Below are positions 44,284 through 56,772 of a stretch of 64,000 nucleotides of DNA, piece after piece (the first letter of the stretch is position 1; each line of letters begins with the position of its first letter). The position numbers were made by a program, and so were the translations under genes. Origin of the DNA: Catenaria anguillulae PL171 (lineage: Eukaryota > Blastocladiomycota > Blastocladiomycetes > Blastocladiales > Catenariaceae); contig MCFL01000007.1 in the NCBI GenBank assembly GCA_002102555.1, forward strand, positions 434,001-498,000. Direction: 5' to 3'. A model generated the notes under the pieces. That model did not search any database. It was not told the DNA's origin and was given only the letters and a program-made list of their open reading frames with translations.

Positions 44284-45530
44284 CTTGTGTATGGGAAGAG
44301 TGGCTGTCAATTGGGGACGGATGGGGCGAGGGGTAAGTGATCGACAACAGAAGTGGAGCTAAGGCGCGACTGTTGGCAGAAAGGAAATATGGCGTCGGAG
44401 CAAACATACATTGAGTCGACCGTCTACGAAACACTGCGGGGTCATGCACAGGGAGGAAGGCGAGGGCGGGAGAAGATGGGGTAGTGAGAGTGAGTGATTA
44501 GAGCAACCAGGCTCGTCGTCGTCGGTGGAGTGAGTGGATGAGGGGTGGGGAAGGTTGTTGGATGACCTTGCAGCAAGAAGGAGACAGGAGTCGAGGACGG
44601 GCTCGACCTTTATGAGGCACTTTTTCGCAGCACTTGAGGCCATTTTGTCCGTGTGGTGGGGCAGCTGCATGGCCGAAAAACGTTGCCTGGCCATGTGAAC
44701 CAACCGCTTCCCGCCATTTTTGCTCTATACAAGCCTCCGCCACATTGCCAAAGCCACAAGCTTGTCTTCGGATCGATATCAAGCCCGCACATGGCGCTAC
44801 CACCAGCCGGGCGCATGTCCGTTCAAGCCGAGGTGGTAAACGCCTCATTCATGACGCGTGCACGATGACTGGCTGCTCAAGTGCGAACAGCGGGCCGGGG
44901 GCAACCTGTCCATCCGTAGCCTCGAGCTCCGCGAGACGACGTCCCACGTTCAAAGCAGCGATGGTCAGCGATGGTCTCAAGTCGTACATGAAATCTCCCG
45001 ATCCACAGGCCTGCAGGCAGGCAGTGGTTACAGGCACGCGTGGGCGCATCGAATAAACCTAGGTGAGACAAGTCGGGCGTACGGTCCGCTGCTGGAAGTT
45101 AGAGGTGTGATGGACAACATGGCATGCAACGGCGCCGGCAACTTGACACCTTGCCAGCTAGCTAGGGCAAGACGCGACAGGCAGCGGTCAGGGTGGTCAA
45201 CACAGGAAACAGCACCGCGAGGCTGCGAGAATTCGGGATGGTGATGCCACGTTGACGGCGGATTATTCGTGTCGCAGCGCATGTCTCACCAGCACATTTG
45301 AAGACTGTCACACTAGCTTTCAGTTTGATGAATTTGTGCTCTTCCCCTTAATGAGTGTCGCCAAGGTTGGGCTGGACCGTGGGCAACTGGATGTACAAAT
45401 GAAGCTGATTCGCAGGAATCGGATTGCGAAACGGCGTAAGAACAGATCGCGGTCCAACCGCGCAAGCATGCAACCCGGCAGGCATGCAAAGTGCATGTCA
45501 ACAGCAAAGAACATGATCTCAGCACCACCT
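44284..45530. other. Intergenic, 1.2 kb, nothing recognised
   Basis: Short ORFs lie on both strands, none with a domain. The left part should be the promoter of the minus-strand LPMO-like gene. No RNA gene or repeat was found by eye. Confidence 0.5.
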
Positions 45531-46287
45531 CTACAACTTGCCCCTACCATACCCCTTGAAAAATGTATGCACCGCCCACACCTGACCGGCCGACATGGCC
45601 ACCATCAAGCAGCTCTCGGCGACGGCCAGCCACCACACGCGGCGCTCGGTGGACTTGACTGTATCAAATGACCGGCGCTCGCGTGTGTGATAAAACTTTT
45701 GCGACCGCGAGTACGAGTTGAGCTGGGTTGAGATGCGGTATAGGATTTCCTCTGAAGGGGCCGTGTCGGGCAGGTTTTGCTTGTTGACTTTGGGCTCGGG
45801 GATCTTGGCACGCGATTCGTGCTCGCCTTCAAGCGAAAGTTCGAGGTCGACGACCTTGTCGGCAAACGAGGACATGGCTATGTACAAGAAAGTGATACAC
45901 ATGAGAGCACCGTGAGATCGTATCCATTGCCAGAACCCCAACATGAGACATTTACGCACAGTTTGAGAAGCAAAAGCTGTACTCTCCCTTCTTTTGCGCA
46001 GCAAACACATAGTCACCCTGCCGCTCCTTTTCGCCCTGAACTACGACGTGGTAATCCGGATCCGAGACAAGGAAATCCACATCGAAGTCGCCGCCCGTTT
46101 GCACGGCAAAGTAAAACGACACTTTCTTTCCAGGCTCAGGGACAAGCACATAGTAGCATGCGGTTTCGGCGGCGGCCACGGGCACTGTGATGGCCGTGGC
46201 GGATGCGGGGCGGGCGTGCCAGACGAGCGGCAGCAGGATCACGGAAACGAGGACAGCGAGTAGCAGACGGGCCGTGTGCAGTGCCAT
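45531..46287 (-). CDS. p24/emp24 family cargo receptor (TMED)
   Basis: Two exons, 46287-45960 and 45877-45531, giving 224 residues; the 82-bp intron falls inside the CFSN motif region. A signal peptide is followed by a GOLD domain: AAETACYYVLVP, FYFAVQTGGDFDVDFLVSDP and GEYSFCFSN, with the two family cysteines. A coiled-coil segment follows, then one membrane helix (VWWLAVAESCLMVAMSAGQVW) and a short cytosolic tail beginning FFKGYGRGKL. The FF pair is a COPII-binding feature; basic tail residues may aid COPI retrieval. The protein cycles between ER and Golgi and selects cargo such as GPI-anchored proteins. Which p24 subfamily it belongs to is not decided. Confidence 0.94.
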
Positions 46288-46577
46288 TGTTGACTTTGCG
46301 ACGGGTATGATCAAACGTTCATGAGGGTCGAGTCCATTGACCAGTGCATTGTTGACTGTTAACTTTGCAAGACATTAGTTTGTGTGCCACGCTGGCAATC
46401 GAACATTTCGTCGGCGCGTTCAAATGCATCTCCAGCCGGCCGCTGAATCGGCGGACCTGTCAAAATGTGGTCGCGGGATGTCTGCCGATCTCTTTTCGTT
46501 GGGATCCTTATCGCTCTTGTCGCCCCTTCGGTAATGGTATACCTATGAAAAAAACCAGTCGATCCAAGTAGCACACC
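46288..46577. other. Divergent promoter region
   Basis: 290 bases between the divergent p24 (-) and ARMT1-like (+) genes. No motif stands out. Confidence 0.5.
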
Positions 46578-47943
46578 ATGAACGCAGAACGCACCCCACT
46601 CATCCACCCGCCGCGCGCTCCACTTGCCGGGAAACACCATGGGTCATTTGCCTTTTACACGATCCGCGACCGGCTGCCCGTAATCCTGACCCGCGTCATC
46701 AACGACGTCAACCAAGCCGTGTTCAAGCTGGACCACGAGCGCCTGCCCGACCACCACACGGAGGGAAAGGCCGTTATCGAGGCGCTCGCCGGCTTGCGGT
46801 ACCAAATGCAGCGCGACCACCCGATGCGGCCCCTGCAAGACTCCATGCCCGATGTGGAGGCGTGGAACGGGTATTTGGCCGCATACCATCCCGAAGGGGT
46901 CGGCCATTTTCAGGCACCTTGGCTCACGCAAGAGTGCTACGTGTACCGGCGCATTCGCGAGGCGTTTGCCATGACCAAGCATTGGCAAGCCTATGACCCG
47001 TTTTTGGCGGAAAAGACCTCGTCGCTCGAAAAGTCAATTCCTGTGCTCGTCAAGGTGGCGCAGCACGTGGACCGGCAATCGCGCGAGGTGGCACATTGGG
47101 ACATTGTCTGTCAAGAGCTCATGTTGTTTAGCTTGTGGGGAAACGCGGTCGATCTGAGTTTGTTAGCGGGCCAGGACACGATGGATACCGAAGGGTTGGG
47201 CAAAAAGATGATTGAGGAGGGAAGGGCAGGCGTAGTGGTGGATGATTTGGATGCGGCTGTCAAGGATCTGGTGGCCATGCGTGGCGCGAGGGTCGATTTT
47301 GTGCTGGACAATGCAGGTGCGTTGGCCCTGCTCGCGTTCGTTCCTGTATCGGCAACCAAACTGACCCATTGCGTTTAATGTCCTATTGCTAGGTTTCGAA
47401 CTTACGGCCGACCTGTTTCTTGCCTCGTGGCTCGTCGCCACGGGCATTGCCCAAACCGTTGTTTTCCATATCAAAGCATATCCCTGGTTTGTCTCGGACA
47501 CGACCCAAGCCGATTTTGATGCCACACTGGCCACGCTCGAACCACACCTCCCAACGCACGTCGCATCCTGGCGCGCCCTATTGGCCTCGGGCGCTTGGCA
47601 AGTGCGCTCGGACCCGTTTTGGACGTACCCACACGCGTTCCACCACCTGCCTCGGTACCCGATTGCAAGTGAGTTGCGCAAGTCGGATTTCATTGTGTTC
47701 AAGGGCGACTTGAACTATCGCAAGCTCGTGTTTGATTGCAAGTGGGACGTGACGACGCCGTTTGTGGAGGCGATTGGTCCTTTGCGTGACGGGGGAGCCG
47801 ACGGGTTGGGGCAGTTTTTGAGCTTGCGGACATGCAAGAGTGATGTGTGCGTTGGGTTGAGCGAGGAAAAGGCAATGGAGATGGAGGCGGTGGACGGGTG
47901 GATGACGAGTGGAAAGCATGCCGTCATTTCGTACAAGCGTTAG
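46578..47943 (+). CDS. ARMT1/DUF89 metal-dependent phosphatase
   Basis: Two exons, 46578-47316 and 47393-47943 (76-bp intron), giving 429 residues. The DUF89 signatures are present: VDFVLDNAGFELTADLFLAS with the metal-binding Asp-Asn pair, formed across the intron; FHIKAYPWFVSDTT; and the KGDLNYRKL block near the end. Members remove phosphate from damaged or unwanted sugar phosphates (damage-control phosphatases). The human ARMT1 protein was first described as a carboxyl methyltransferase. Length fits the eukaryotic family. The gene is divergent from the p24 receptor and is followed at 180 bp by the convergent TMEM170-like gene. Confidence 0.92.
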
Positions 47944-48131
47944 AACCATGACAAAAACAAGAGTCAAGAGCGACACGGTCTATGTATTATATAATCGGAA
48001 ACGTCTTTTGCGGTGGTATTGAGGTGGGGAAATGGGTTTGGTCAACAAGTGGAGAACTGGATAAAGGCGATGTCTACCAACATTGGGTGCAGGCGGGAAT
48101 CACGACAAACAAAAACAAGCGACAGCAACAC

Positions 48132-48608
48132 TCAAAGGTAGGTCGACATGGGTGAATAGGCTCCGATCAAGGTTATCAACACCTGCATCAATGCCCACAT
48201 AAGTGGGGTCCACGTGGACATGGGGAACTGCCCAGCATTGTACACCGCCCCGAGCACGAGTCCAAACACCACACCCGACAAGAGCGCCACCAGTCCGGCA
48301 ACGAGCGCAAACACAAGCGGCAAGATCCATGCCAGTTTGGGTCGTCGGCGGACGAGAACAAAGTATCCCCAGAGGGCAGCGACGCCGTACACGGCTGAAA
48401 AGAAGATGAGCGACCAAGTGGTGGTGAACCACACAATGTCCGAGGCAAAGTACAGAAACTCTGCTTCGGTCGGTAAGAGCGGGTTGTAGAGCGATGGCCA
48501 GGTCGGCGGAACATAGCCCTCTGGCGGGGCAAAACCCGATTGGCGTGATGTATCGGGTTCGGGGGAGGGCGCAGCTTGTTGCGGCGGGCTGGGCGGGGCC
48601 GCCGACAT
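48132..48608 (-). CDS. TMEM170-like membrane protein
   Basis: Single exon, 158 residues. A Pro-rich N-terminal tail is followed by three membrane helices. The core reads IVWFTTTWSLIFFSAVYGVAALW, then ILPLVFALVAGLVALLSGVVFGLVLGAVY, then an FPMSTWTPLMWALMQVLI segment. The order W...S...YG, a Gly-rich second helix ending AVYNAG, and MS...P..W...Q in the third match TMEM170 proteins, which help shape ER membranes in animals. The assignment rests on these patterns only. Confidence 0.78.
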   Translation of the reverse strand: MSAAPPSPPQQAAPSPEPDTSRQSGFAPPEGYVPPTWPSLYNPLLPTEAEFLYFASDIVWFTTTWSLIFFSAVYGVAALWGYFVLVRRRPKLAWILPLVFALVAGLVALLSGVVFGLVLGAVYNAGQFPMSTWTPLMWALMQVLITLIGAYSPMSTYL

Positions 48609-49181
48609 TTCGATCGACTACACGGTAGCGAGGGACGTAGGGATAGGGACAGGGGAAGTATAGGCCAGCGGCGACGCAGAGTGGGTTGTTTGGACGGGCG
48701 ACGGCAGTTGTGGGGTCAGAAGTGGCAGCCACGTTGCAGTGGGGTGAAGTTGTGTGTGTATGTTCAAGATGGTGGGCGACTTGGGCCAGAGTGCACTTTG
48801 CAGCTTGTGGCAAGCAAGGAGTGGACCGGATCAAGCGCCGATTGGGCAGAGCAAAGCGTGCGCCCAGTCTTTATGACTTGCATTGGCACTAAAGAGTACA
48901 TGGACCTTGCCGAGTTAGACGTCAAGAACACATCCATCTTGACTGTGTTATTTTTTTTTTGGGACCCGAAACGCGTGGATGGGGCTCCAAAGGATCCGCT
49001 TGCAAATCGACGGCCTGACATTGGCACTGGCAGTGGCGACTCAGTGGCGACTCGGACAATCAGCCAGTCAGCGTCACCAACCACTGGCAATCGCAGATTC
49101 GCAGTGTCTCACTTGTCATGGTGCTCTGTGTTCCACTGCAATCAACACAGTATACTCGATGCAACCGTCCGTCACAATACA
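48609..49181. other. Divergent intergenic region
   Basis: It lies between the TMEM170-like gene (-) and the helical unknown (+). A T10 run lies at about 48,951-48,960. It should hold two promoters; nothing else recognised. Confidence 0.5.
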
Positions 49182-51184
49182 ATGACCAATCCAGAACAAG
49201 CTGATGCGTCTCACTCGACCGATCCACCCCAAGCGTTTCGCCTGCTCAAGGCCTGGGTCGTGCATCGACTCACTGCCACTACGTCTGCACAGCCGCTGGA
49301 TGACCATGTTGTTGTCCAAGGGCTCAGCTTCACATCCCAGTGCCTCACCAAGTTGGCCGAACAATGGACAGCGCGCGTGGGCCAGAGAAACTCAACCGAC
49401 GTTGACACAGACGCCGCCAGAGTCACGGCCATGACGGGCGCCGTGGCTGTGTTTTGCACCGTGATCGCGGGCATGGCCAAGGTCTTGGCTGCTGACCTGG
49501 CGAGCGGGCATGATTCTGTCCTCCAAGAAGCACCCGTGATGGTGGTGGACGCAGTGGCCGAGCCCGTATGTCCGATGGACCAATCCTTGTCGCCTGGCAA
49601 TTTCCGAGACGGGGTGTGCATCATGACTCACTGTGTGACCATGCATGTCAACACCAGATTGTACAGCTCATCATCGCTTGCCTGTCACCAACACTTCACC
49701 CAGCCGACCACGCAACCGCCACCTTGCTCCTCTCGCACACCTTGCCGACGCTCGACTCACTCGTTGCCCTCATCATCACGGCCGGAAAGCGGGCACCTCT
49801 CTCATCCGACGACGACCAACTTGCAGCGGGCCTCGCACACCTGCTTGTCCAAATCCCGCCCTTGACTCTTACGTCGCCACTCCCACCAACGGCCACCGCA
49901 CACTTCTGGTCGCCGCTTTGGCCCACATTCACCTCATACTTGTGCTCGCGCTTCACCACCGACCCGGTCACACTGCGCGACATCATCACGTGCGCCCTCC
50001 TGCCCACACTACGCTCAACCGCGTGCACCGACACGGACCCGCGTTTGGCCTACCCTTTGGCCTTTTGGCACTCGCTCTCCCACCTGCTCCCATGTGCCTT
50101 CCCAAACCCGGACTCGCCTCGCGGCCACGCACACTTACCCGACCCAGACTCTGAACTCGCGCACCGCGCAAACGTCTATCTCGACTTGCTCGACCACCTG
50201 GCCGCCTTGGCCGACCACCCGCGATCGCCCATGCTTTTTCCCAGCACGTGCATCAAGGCCGTGCTCACGTGCCTTGCGCATTTGCTCGCACTAGACGCGC
50301 TCGTGGAATTGCTCGTTGTCAACGACGCTTACGGCATTGCCACGGTGCGTGCCTTGACCTTGGTCGTCACGCGCCATTTTGCCTTGGGTGCACGGGCGGG
50401 CAACGAGGACGAGTGGCTAGCGTTTGTTGAGGTGGTTGCCCCGCTCATGGCTAGCTCGATTCCGGGCCTTGCTACGGTGCACAATGTCATTGAGTTGGCG
50501 GGCTTGGCGGGTGGTGGAGAGGGTGGGGAGGGCGTCGGGGGAAAAGTGGTATTGGGCAAATGGGCGTGGTTGGCGGCACAGCTATTGCATTTGGACCAGG
50601 CTGCGGACGGGATGGTCGAATGGATGATGAATGGTGCGCAAATGCAAGACGACGATCAAGATGGCATGCAGGTCGACAGTGTGCCTGATGGGCTGGTCAT
50701 TGTAGAGGAGTTGCTCGAGGTGGTAGATTTGCTCGCGCCAGATGTGTTTGGGTGTCCGTGCTGTCACCGGCAGGCGGTGCCAGCGAGTGCAAATGCGGCC
50801 GCGGCATCGGCAGCAGCGGAGACGGATGGCGGGAGTTGGGTATGGGATCAGACCATTTCGGCCCTTGTGGCGCCCGTCCTTGTCCTTGTGTTGAGCGGAG
50901 TCCAAGTCGACAAGGTGGTCGAACGGTGGATTCGATCGCTTGTCAGACATTTGGTCAAGTGTCGGCACACAAGCACGGCACAGATTGTGTTGGCATGCTT
51001 TTCTGTCATGATGGAGGCATCCAACGGACAGCATGGGGGGCGGCCGTCCGCCGTGAGCGAGTGGATCCAGTCGGTAGCTTTAGCCACAAAGGACTGCAAA
51101 GCAAATCGCGTTGTCGCACAGAGGTTGGAGGCACTGTTGGCAGTGATCGAAACGTGGGGTGCAACCGGCGTGGGAGTATTGTAA
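49182..51184 (+). CDS. Large alpha-helical protein of unknown family
   Basis: Two exons, 49182-49565 and 49658-51184 (92-bp intron), giving 636 residues. It is rich in Leu, Ala and Val with short helical periods, for example LIIACLSPTLHPADHATATL, LLDHLAALADHP and TCLAHLLALDALVELLVV. This suggests HEAT- or ARM-like solenoid repeats. A CPCCHRQ cysteine cluster lies near residue 460, and an acidic Asp/Gln stretch precedes it. There is no signal peptide or obvious membrane anchor. I do not recognise it. A scaffold or adaptor role is only a guess from the fold type. Confidence 0.78.
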
Positions 51185-51239
51185 ACTACAATGCATGTAT
51201 ATATTGGAGATCACGCGAAAGCAAACAACACTTGGCAGC

Positions 51240-53790
51240 CTAATGCTCCTTGTCATACACGCTCTTGACACCATACATGATGTCAAAGACCTTGGCATCA
51301 AAGGGGAATCCATCGTCACCGTACACGTTTGCGACCGGGTACATGATGGGTGCCTTTGCGGCCTTGCGGGAGGGCGACTTTGAGCGCGAGCGGGACGCCG
51401 ACCGGAGAGCCGGGGCCGAGACCGGACCGTTGGCGGAGGCGGCCGCTGTAGTCGCGGCACCGTGCTTGGACGCAAGGGAGGCCGCCTTCCCGTCAGGAAT
51501 GGCGATCAACGTGGCGTGGCCCGACTTGGCATCCACCTCGTCGGCAATGTAGTACCCGCGACGCTCCAATTGAATAATGTCACCCTTGCGAATCTTTGCC
51601 AGGTTGGCATCACCCACGGCCTTTGTCACAAACTCGGTGGCGGGCGTCAACACAGACTGGAAGTCGTCGTCCTCCTCGAGCTTCTTCTTGGTGATCAAGT
51701 AGTCAAAATCCTTAAGCGTCAAGGGCACAGACACACGCGACGACGACGACGACTTGGGCACCTTGGAGGCATCCACCAACCACGTCAGCTTCTTGCGCGT
51801 CGACTTGACATCGCCCGCCAAGTTGAGCTTGGCATCCAACTTTGACACCATGCCTGACTTTGCGTCACGGTGCACCTTGGTCACAATGACGTTGCCCCAG
51901 TCCATCAAGGTCACCTCCTCGCCATCGGCCAAATCCTGCACATCGGCGCCCGCGAGCACAATGTGCTTAAAGTAAGCCGTGTCCTTGTTGCCAACGTCCG
52001 GGTTCTTCTTGTGCTTGGGCACCTGCTTGACCTCGACGGTTGCGGGGCCATCCACAATGGTCACGGGCACCAGACCCTCGACATCCAACCCAACGTGCCT
52101 GGGCGCAATTGGGTCAATGACCTTCTTGTTGACCGCCCAAAACTTGTCCCACTCCAACAAGATGGTGTTTGTGCTTGCGCCCTGCATCAAAATGTACTGG
52201 CGCAAGGCCTCAATGGTCATGCCGCGCCTGCGAATGCCACGGACGGTCGGGAACCGCGGATCGTCCCACCCGGTCACATGCCCTTGGTCCACAAACCATT
52301 GCAGCTTGCGCTTGCTCAAGAGCGTGTACACAAAGTTCATGCGCGAAAAGTCCCAAATGTGCACCTTGCGCAACCCGAGCTTGGAAATGACCCACTCGTA
52401 TTGCGGGTTGCGGTCGCGGTACTCGTTGGTCCGCAGGGCGTGCGTGACGCCCTCGATCGAATCCACCACGGGGCATGCGAAATCATACGTCGGGTACACC
52501 TTGTACTTGTTGCCGACCTTGTGATGGGGCGTCAGGTTGGTCCGATACAGCACGGGGTCGCGCAAGGCCTTGTTCTTGTCGTCGACCGACAGCTTGGCGC
52601 GCACGCAGTTGCGCAAGCCCTCGTCGGATCCGGCTTGCATTTCCTTCCACCGGCGCAGGTTTTCCTGGATCGAATTGTCGCGGCACGCAGATGCAATGCC
52701 GTGCATGCGCTGGTGGCGCATGGTTTCTTGGTCGGTATCGTCCACGTACGCATCGCCCTGGCGAAGCATTTGCTCGCAAAGCGCCAGCAATTTCGGGAAA
52801 TGATCCGACGTGTGTGTGACTTGATCGGGCTTGATCCCCAAAAGCGCCAAATCCTCCATGATGGACTGCTCAAACTCCATCTTTTCCTTGTCGGGGTTGG
52901 TGTCGTCAAACCGCACAATCATCTTGCCATTGTACTTGCGGGCAAAATGCTCGTTCATGAGCGCGGCCTTTGCGTGGCCAATGTGCAAGTAGCCCGAGGG
53001 CTCGGGCGGGAACCGCGTGACGACGTTGCCCATGGCTGCGTCAGGCAGGGCAATGTCAAACGAGCCCTGGTCCTTCTTTTGCTTGTTGAGCTTGGCCACT
53101 TGGTCCTGGACATAGCCCAAGGCCAAGGCGACCGAGGGCTGATCGTCGACGGTGCGGAACCAGCGCAGCAAGAATGGGTAGGCGGGCGATTTGGCGAGCT
53201 GCGACGTGAACATGGGCGTCGACTTGAGCTGCGACCACAGGAAAAAGTCGGCCAGTGACAGATGGTAGCCGACCATGAATGAGCGCAGGGCCAAGAATGA
53301 GTTGATGTGGTCGAGCCGTGACTTGAGAGCTGCCAGGTCGTCCGAGGGCAGCTGCTCCGACAAGAAGTTGTCGATGGTGGTGGCCTTGTCGGGCGATGGC
53401 TTACCGAAATGCGACTCGTACAGGTCGGGGAGGTAGACGCGGGCAAGGTAGCGCATGACGCCGGCAAGCTTGGTGAACTTGAGGCCGCTGCGCATGCGGA
53501 AGAGAGCATAGAGGATCGAGTGAGTGTGTCAGTGAGTGATGTGGAGATCAACCGCGGGAGTGTTTCATTTCATTTCACCGACAGACTGACAGAGCGTGTG
53601 CGTACATGCTGGAGACGAGCACGCAGGGGGTGGTTGCGTCTTCCTTGACGGCAATGAGGACGGATCCGGGCTTGGCCGCGTTGGCGAGCAGGGCCAGGAC
53701 GAGTGCGCCGTAGGGCACGTCCTTTGCCGAGACGGTCAGCGAGCAGCTGGCATTGTTGATGGCGGAAGAGGTCATGATCGCAGTGGTCAT
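51240..53790 (-). CDS. Cytosolic glutamyl-tRNA synthetase
   Basis: Two exons, 53790-53606 and 53487-51240 (118-bp intron), giving 810 residues. The N-terminal 180 residues form a GST-C-like domain, used in fungi to dock on the Arc1-type cofactor. The class I core begins RFPPEPSGYLHIGHAKAA with the HIGH motif. It continues through VRFDDTNPDKE, the PTYDFACPVVDSIEGVTHALR block and a KMSKS equivalent, LLSKRKL. The anticodon-binding beta-barrel end follows, with GEEVTLMDWGNVIV. A Ser/Arg/Lys-rich segment (RSASRSRSKSPSRK) precedes the C-terminus. It charges tRNA-Glu in the cytosol. The C-terminal RS-like insertion is unusual and might be a protein-interaction or sorting element. Confidence 0.97.
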
Positions 53791-54043
53791 TCAGAGCAGG
53801 CCAAAGTGTGCATTGCGATGGTGCGAATGGTGCGCGAATCGGGCAATCCCGCTCTTCTTATACAAAACTTGCTCAGAGAGACAAGTACATAGTATCATAG
53901 TGGGAGGCACTTCACGTTGTGTTGCGGCCCTTGTTGATGTTGATGGTCCAAAATCAGATCGACGGGCCAAGTCAAGGGCACGTGCCTGCTCGCCCGACCC
54001 ACCTTGGCGCCGTGAGTCGAGATTCATAAATAATGCGCTCCTC
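53791..54043. other. Short divergent region
   Basis: Between the GluRS start (-) and the MULE transposase start (+). No terminal inverted repeat of a transposon could be recognised here. Confidence 0.45.
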
Positions 54044-56127
54044 ATGGATCAGGCCAACACAGTGCCGCCAAACCTCAATGGCAAGGCGGGCGGCGATGCT
54101 GCGGAAGCTTATTGCAAAGTCACGAACGTGGCTCCGGTCCTAGACCAGACGGAGGACACACTGGAGGTTTGTGCACTTGTCTTTTTCTTTTTCACTTCCA
54201 ACTCACTAACGCAACAGTCATCTGTTTGTAACGCTGATACTCAAGAGTCGCGGACTCCTTGCTGCCATGTGCTTTCAACACTGGATTCGCTTCTGCCACC
54301 CATCCCGGACGACGTACACCGCCACATTGCCGACGGAATCCACCCGGCCATTCGACAATGTCCTGCGCGCGGGCCGCAACCTGTTTCCAGCCGCTCATCA
54401 TGTCACAGACGCTCGCCTGAAATACTTGTATTTGTTGGCCCGGTACGGCTGCGTCAAGTATGCAGTCACGCGAACCGTCCCCGATTTGCCGACCTTGCTC
54501 ATCAAGGACGAGGAGTGTGTGCGGTCGTTTGGTCATGTGCTCGTGTCAAAATTCATGCAGCGGCACCCATGGGTATCTGGGTGTCATGGCGAGGCTGGGT
54601 GAAAAGCTGCTTGAGCATGAGGAGCGGCGTGCCATGGTGGTATCGGCTTTGTTCATTGACGGTACCTCCAAGACGGATGTGGACGGATACGAGCTCATGG
54701 TGCTGATGGGGGTGGCGTATCACCGCGCCTATCCTTTGACGTACTTTTTTTTTTCTCGAGACCGGCAACGACAATGGCAAGCAGCGTGCCACCTCCATTA
54801 CCGCGTGGCTGCAAGCGTTCAAGGACCAGTACCCGACCGCAGAGCCGCTGTTTTGCACTACTGACAAGGACCACACACATATCAATGCTTTTCGCGCGGT
54901 CTTTCCCTCCTCGCACATCCAGCTGTGCCTGTTTCACATGGCGCAAGCAGTCGGGCGGTGGAACAACAGCTCGATCAAGCAGTAGCAGTCGAATCTGCAG
55001 GTTCCCCGCAGCAGAGCGTGTTGGCGGAGAAGGTCCGCAAGTTGATGTGGAAACACGCCAACGAACATCCCGACAACCACGGTATCGACCCAACTCACGG
55101 CCCTGTTCGAGTCCTCTCACATGAGCAGCTGTACCAAACCCACGTCATCGAACTCGTCAAACTCTGTCAAAAGTACAAGCATGTGCCCTTGTTGTGCTAC
55201 TTGTGGAGCCATTGGTACCAGCCAGACCGTTGCGAGTGGTGCGTTTAGTTGTACTTTTATGCTCTCGACTTGATGCTCTTTCATTTTCTCACTTGTGCGA
55301 TTCCATGTGCAGGTGGTGTGCAAACCGCCTCGGCTCGGACGCAATCACTTTCTGGCGCACAACAAATGGTGTCCAGTCCCACTGGTCCCATCTCAAGTCG
55401 CGATTGAGTAAGCTCGGTCGCGTGGGCGTCACATTGCCGCTGATGTGTTGCTGGGCTTGGGTACCAAGTCGGTGTTTTTGCCGTCGCGTACCGAGCCCTA
55501 TGGCATTCCATTGATGTCCAGCAGGCCAGGGCTTTGCCTCACCCTACTGCTGCTTCTTTGGCTGCCCACTCGCAACAGCCGCATTCGTTTCCTTCCCCTT
55601 TTCCCAATCTGTCATTCACTTCCCGTCCTCCTTCCTTTTCCTGTGCCGGTGATCCGCCTCAGATTCCACCGCGTGATCCGTTTGCTTTTCAGCGTTTTCC
55701 TGACCAGCAACAGCTCCCCAGCCTTTCGCATCTTGACCTTGACTTCCAAGGTGCAAGCGCTGCTTACCCCTTTGGCCGTCGCCCCACTCTCGCCCCGCCG
55801 CTTGTCGCTCCCTCGTCTGGCTGCAACTCTCACGCTTTGGCTGGTCCAGCATCGTCATCATCAGCCAACAGCATGCATGGCGGTGCTCGCTTCCAGCTGC
55901 CTCGCCCAACCACGCAACATCCCCTACCCTTTTCCTCTCTTCCCTCTATTCCTCCCCTAGCAATGTGCAGCAACGGACGCCCCCCTCTACCTCAAACATC
56001 ATATCCTACATCTGCTTCTTCGTCCTCCTCCTCCTCGACCTCTTTTTCGTCCTCCTCTGCTTCTTTCCCTCGGCAATTTTCGTCACCTCAAGCTTATTTT
56101 CCGTCTGACTACACTCAGCGTTTCTGA
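54044..56127 (+). CDS. MULE-type transposase gene, frame-broken
   Basis: A chain of coding segments on + that changes frame about five times, once at a T10 run (54,745-54,754). Exon 1 (54044-54166) is followed by a 51-bp GT-AG intron. The core has the MULE transposase pattern: SALFIDGTSKTDVDGYEL with the first Asp, GVAYHRAYPLTYFF, FCTTDKDHTHINAFRAVFP with the second Asp, and HIQLCLFHMAQAVGRW. Further on lie a GT-AG intron at about 55,241-55,311 and TFWRTTNGVQSHWSHLKSRL, as at the end of MULE domains. An unusual Pro/Ser-rich tail of about 190 residues ends at 56127. No terminal repeats were found, so it could be a transposon remnant or a host gene of MULE origin. Confidence 0.75.
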
Positions 56128-56772
56128 TTCCCATTCCGTTATCCTTCACACCTGTTGCCGCATGCCACAAGCCGATCACTCTTGTATATTGCATGTCGAT
56201 TGCTCTTGTAATTCTCACCCAGTTTCACCACGCGCCAATTTCTTCCATGCTCGCTACATAGATGAGCATTTGTTTTTGGTTTACAGGCAGTGGCAATCGA
56301 TGGTCGCTGCTCCGTAGCTGGCACGAGTCAGGCTTGGGCCTTGCCTGGAACTCAGGAAAGGACGACGGCCCGAGATTTGCTCTCGGAACCTCTAACGGCC
56401 GGAATGGCGCAGTCGCTCGGGAAGATCAATCAGCAAGCGCCTGGTGGCATGAGCACCAAGTCAAGGTAGAGACAGTAGTATGGATGTCAACAATCTCAAA
56501 ATACCTCTTGCAACCAAAGCTGTGCTTCGTCAGGCTCTGATTGCATACAAGTGAGGCGAGAAGGAACATGATTGCATGGGTTCACACAGTCGAGTCAAGA
56601 AGCATCGTTACTACTATGGTGGAACAAGACCAAGAGAAAACAAGTCTAAGGGAGCTATGTACGAAGAAATACTTCGCGGTGAACTCACACAACCGCCAAT
56701 CGCAAAGCAACGAAAAAGGCCGAGCTCCTGCTGGCTATGTACAAACGACGTCTCGGGATACGACGAAAAGGG
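56128..56772. other. Intergenic, nothing recognised
   Basis: It follows the MULE-type gene. I looked for inverted ends that match 53,790-54,040 and found none. No convincing ORF. Confidence 0.5.

Noticed and set aside
51870-53258. 462-residue plus-strand ORF opposite GluRS
   Set aside because: Antisense shadow of the synthetase, which has all its catalytic motifs on the minus strand.
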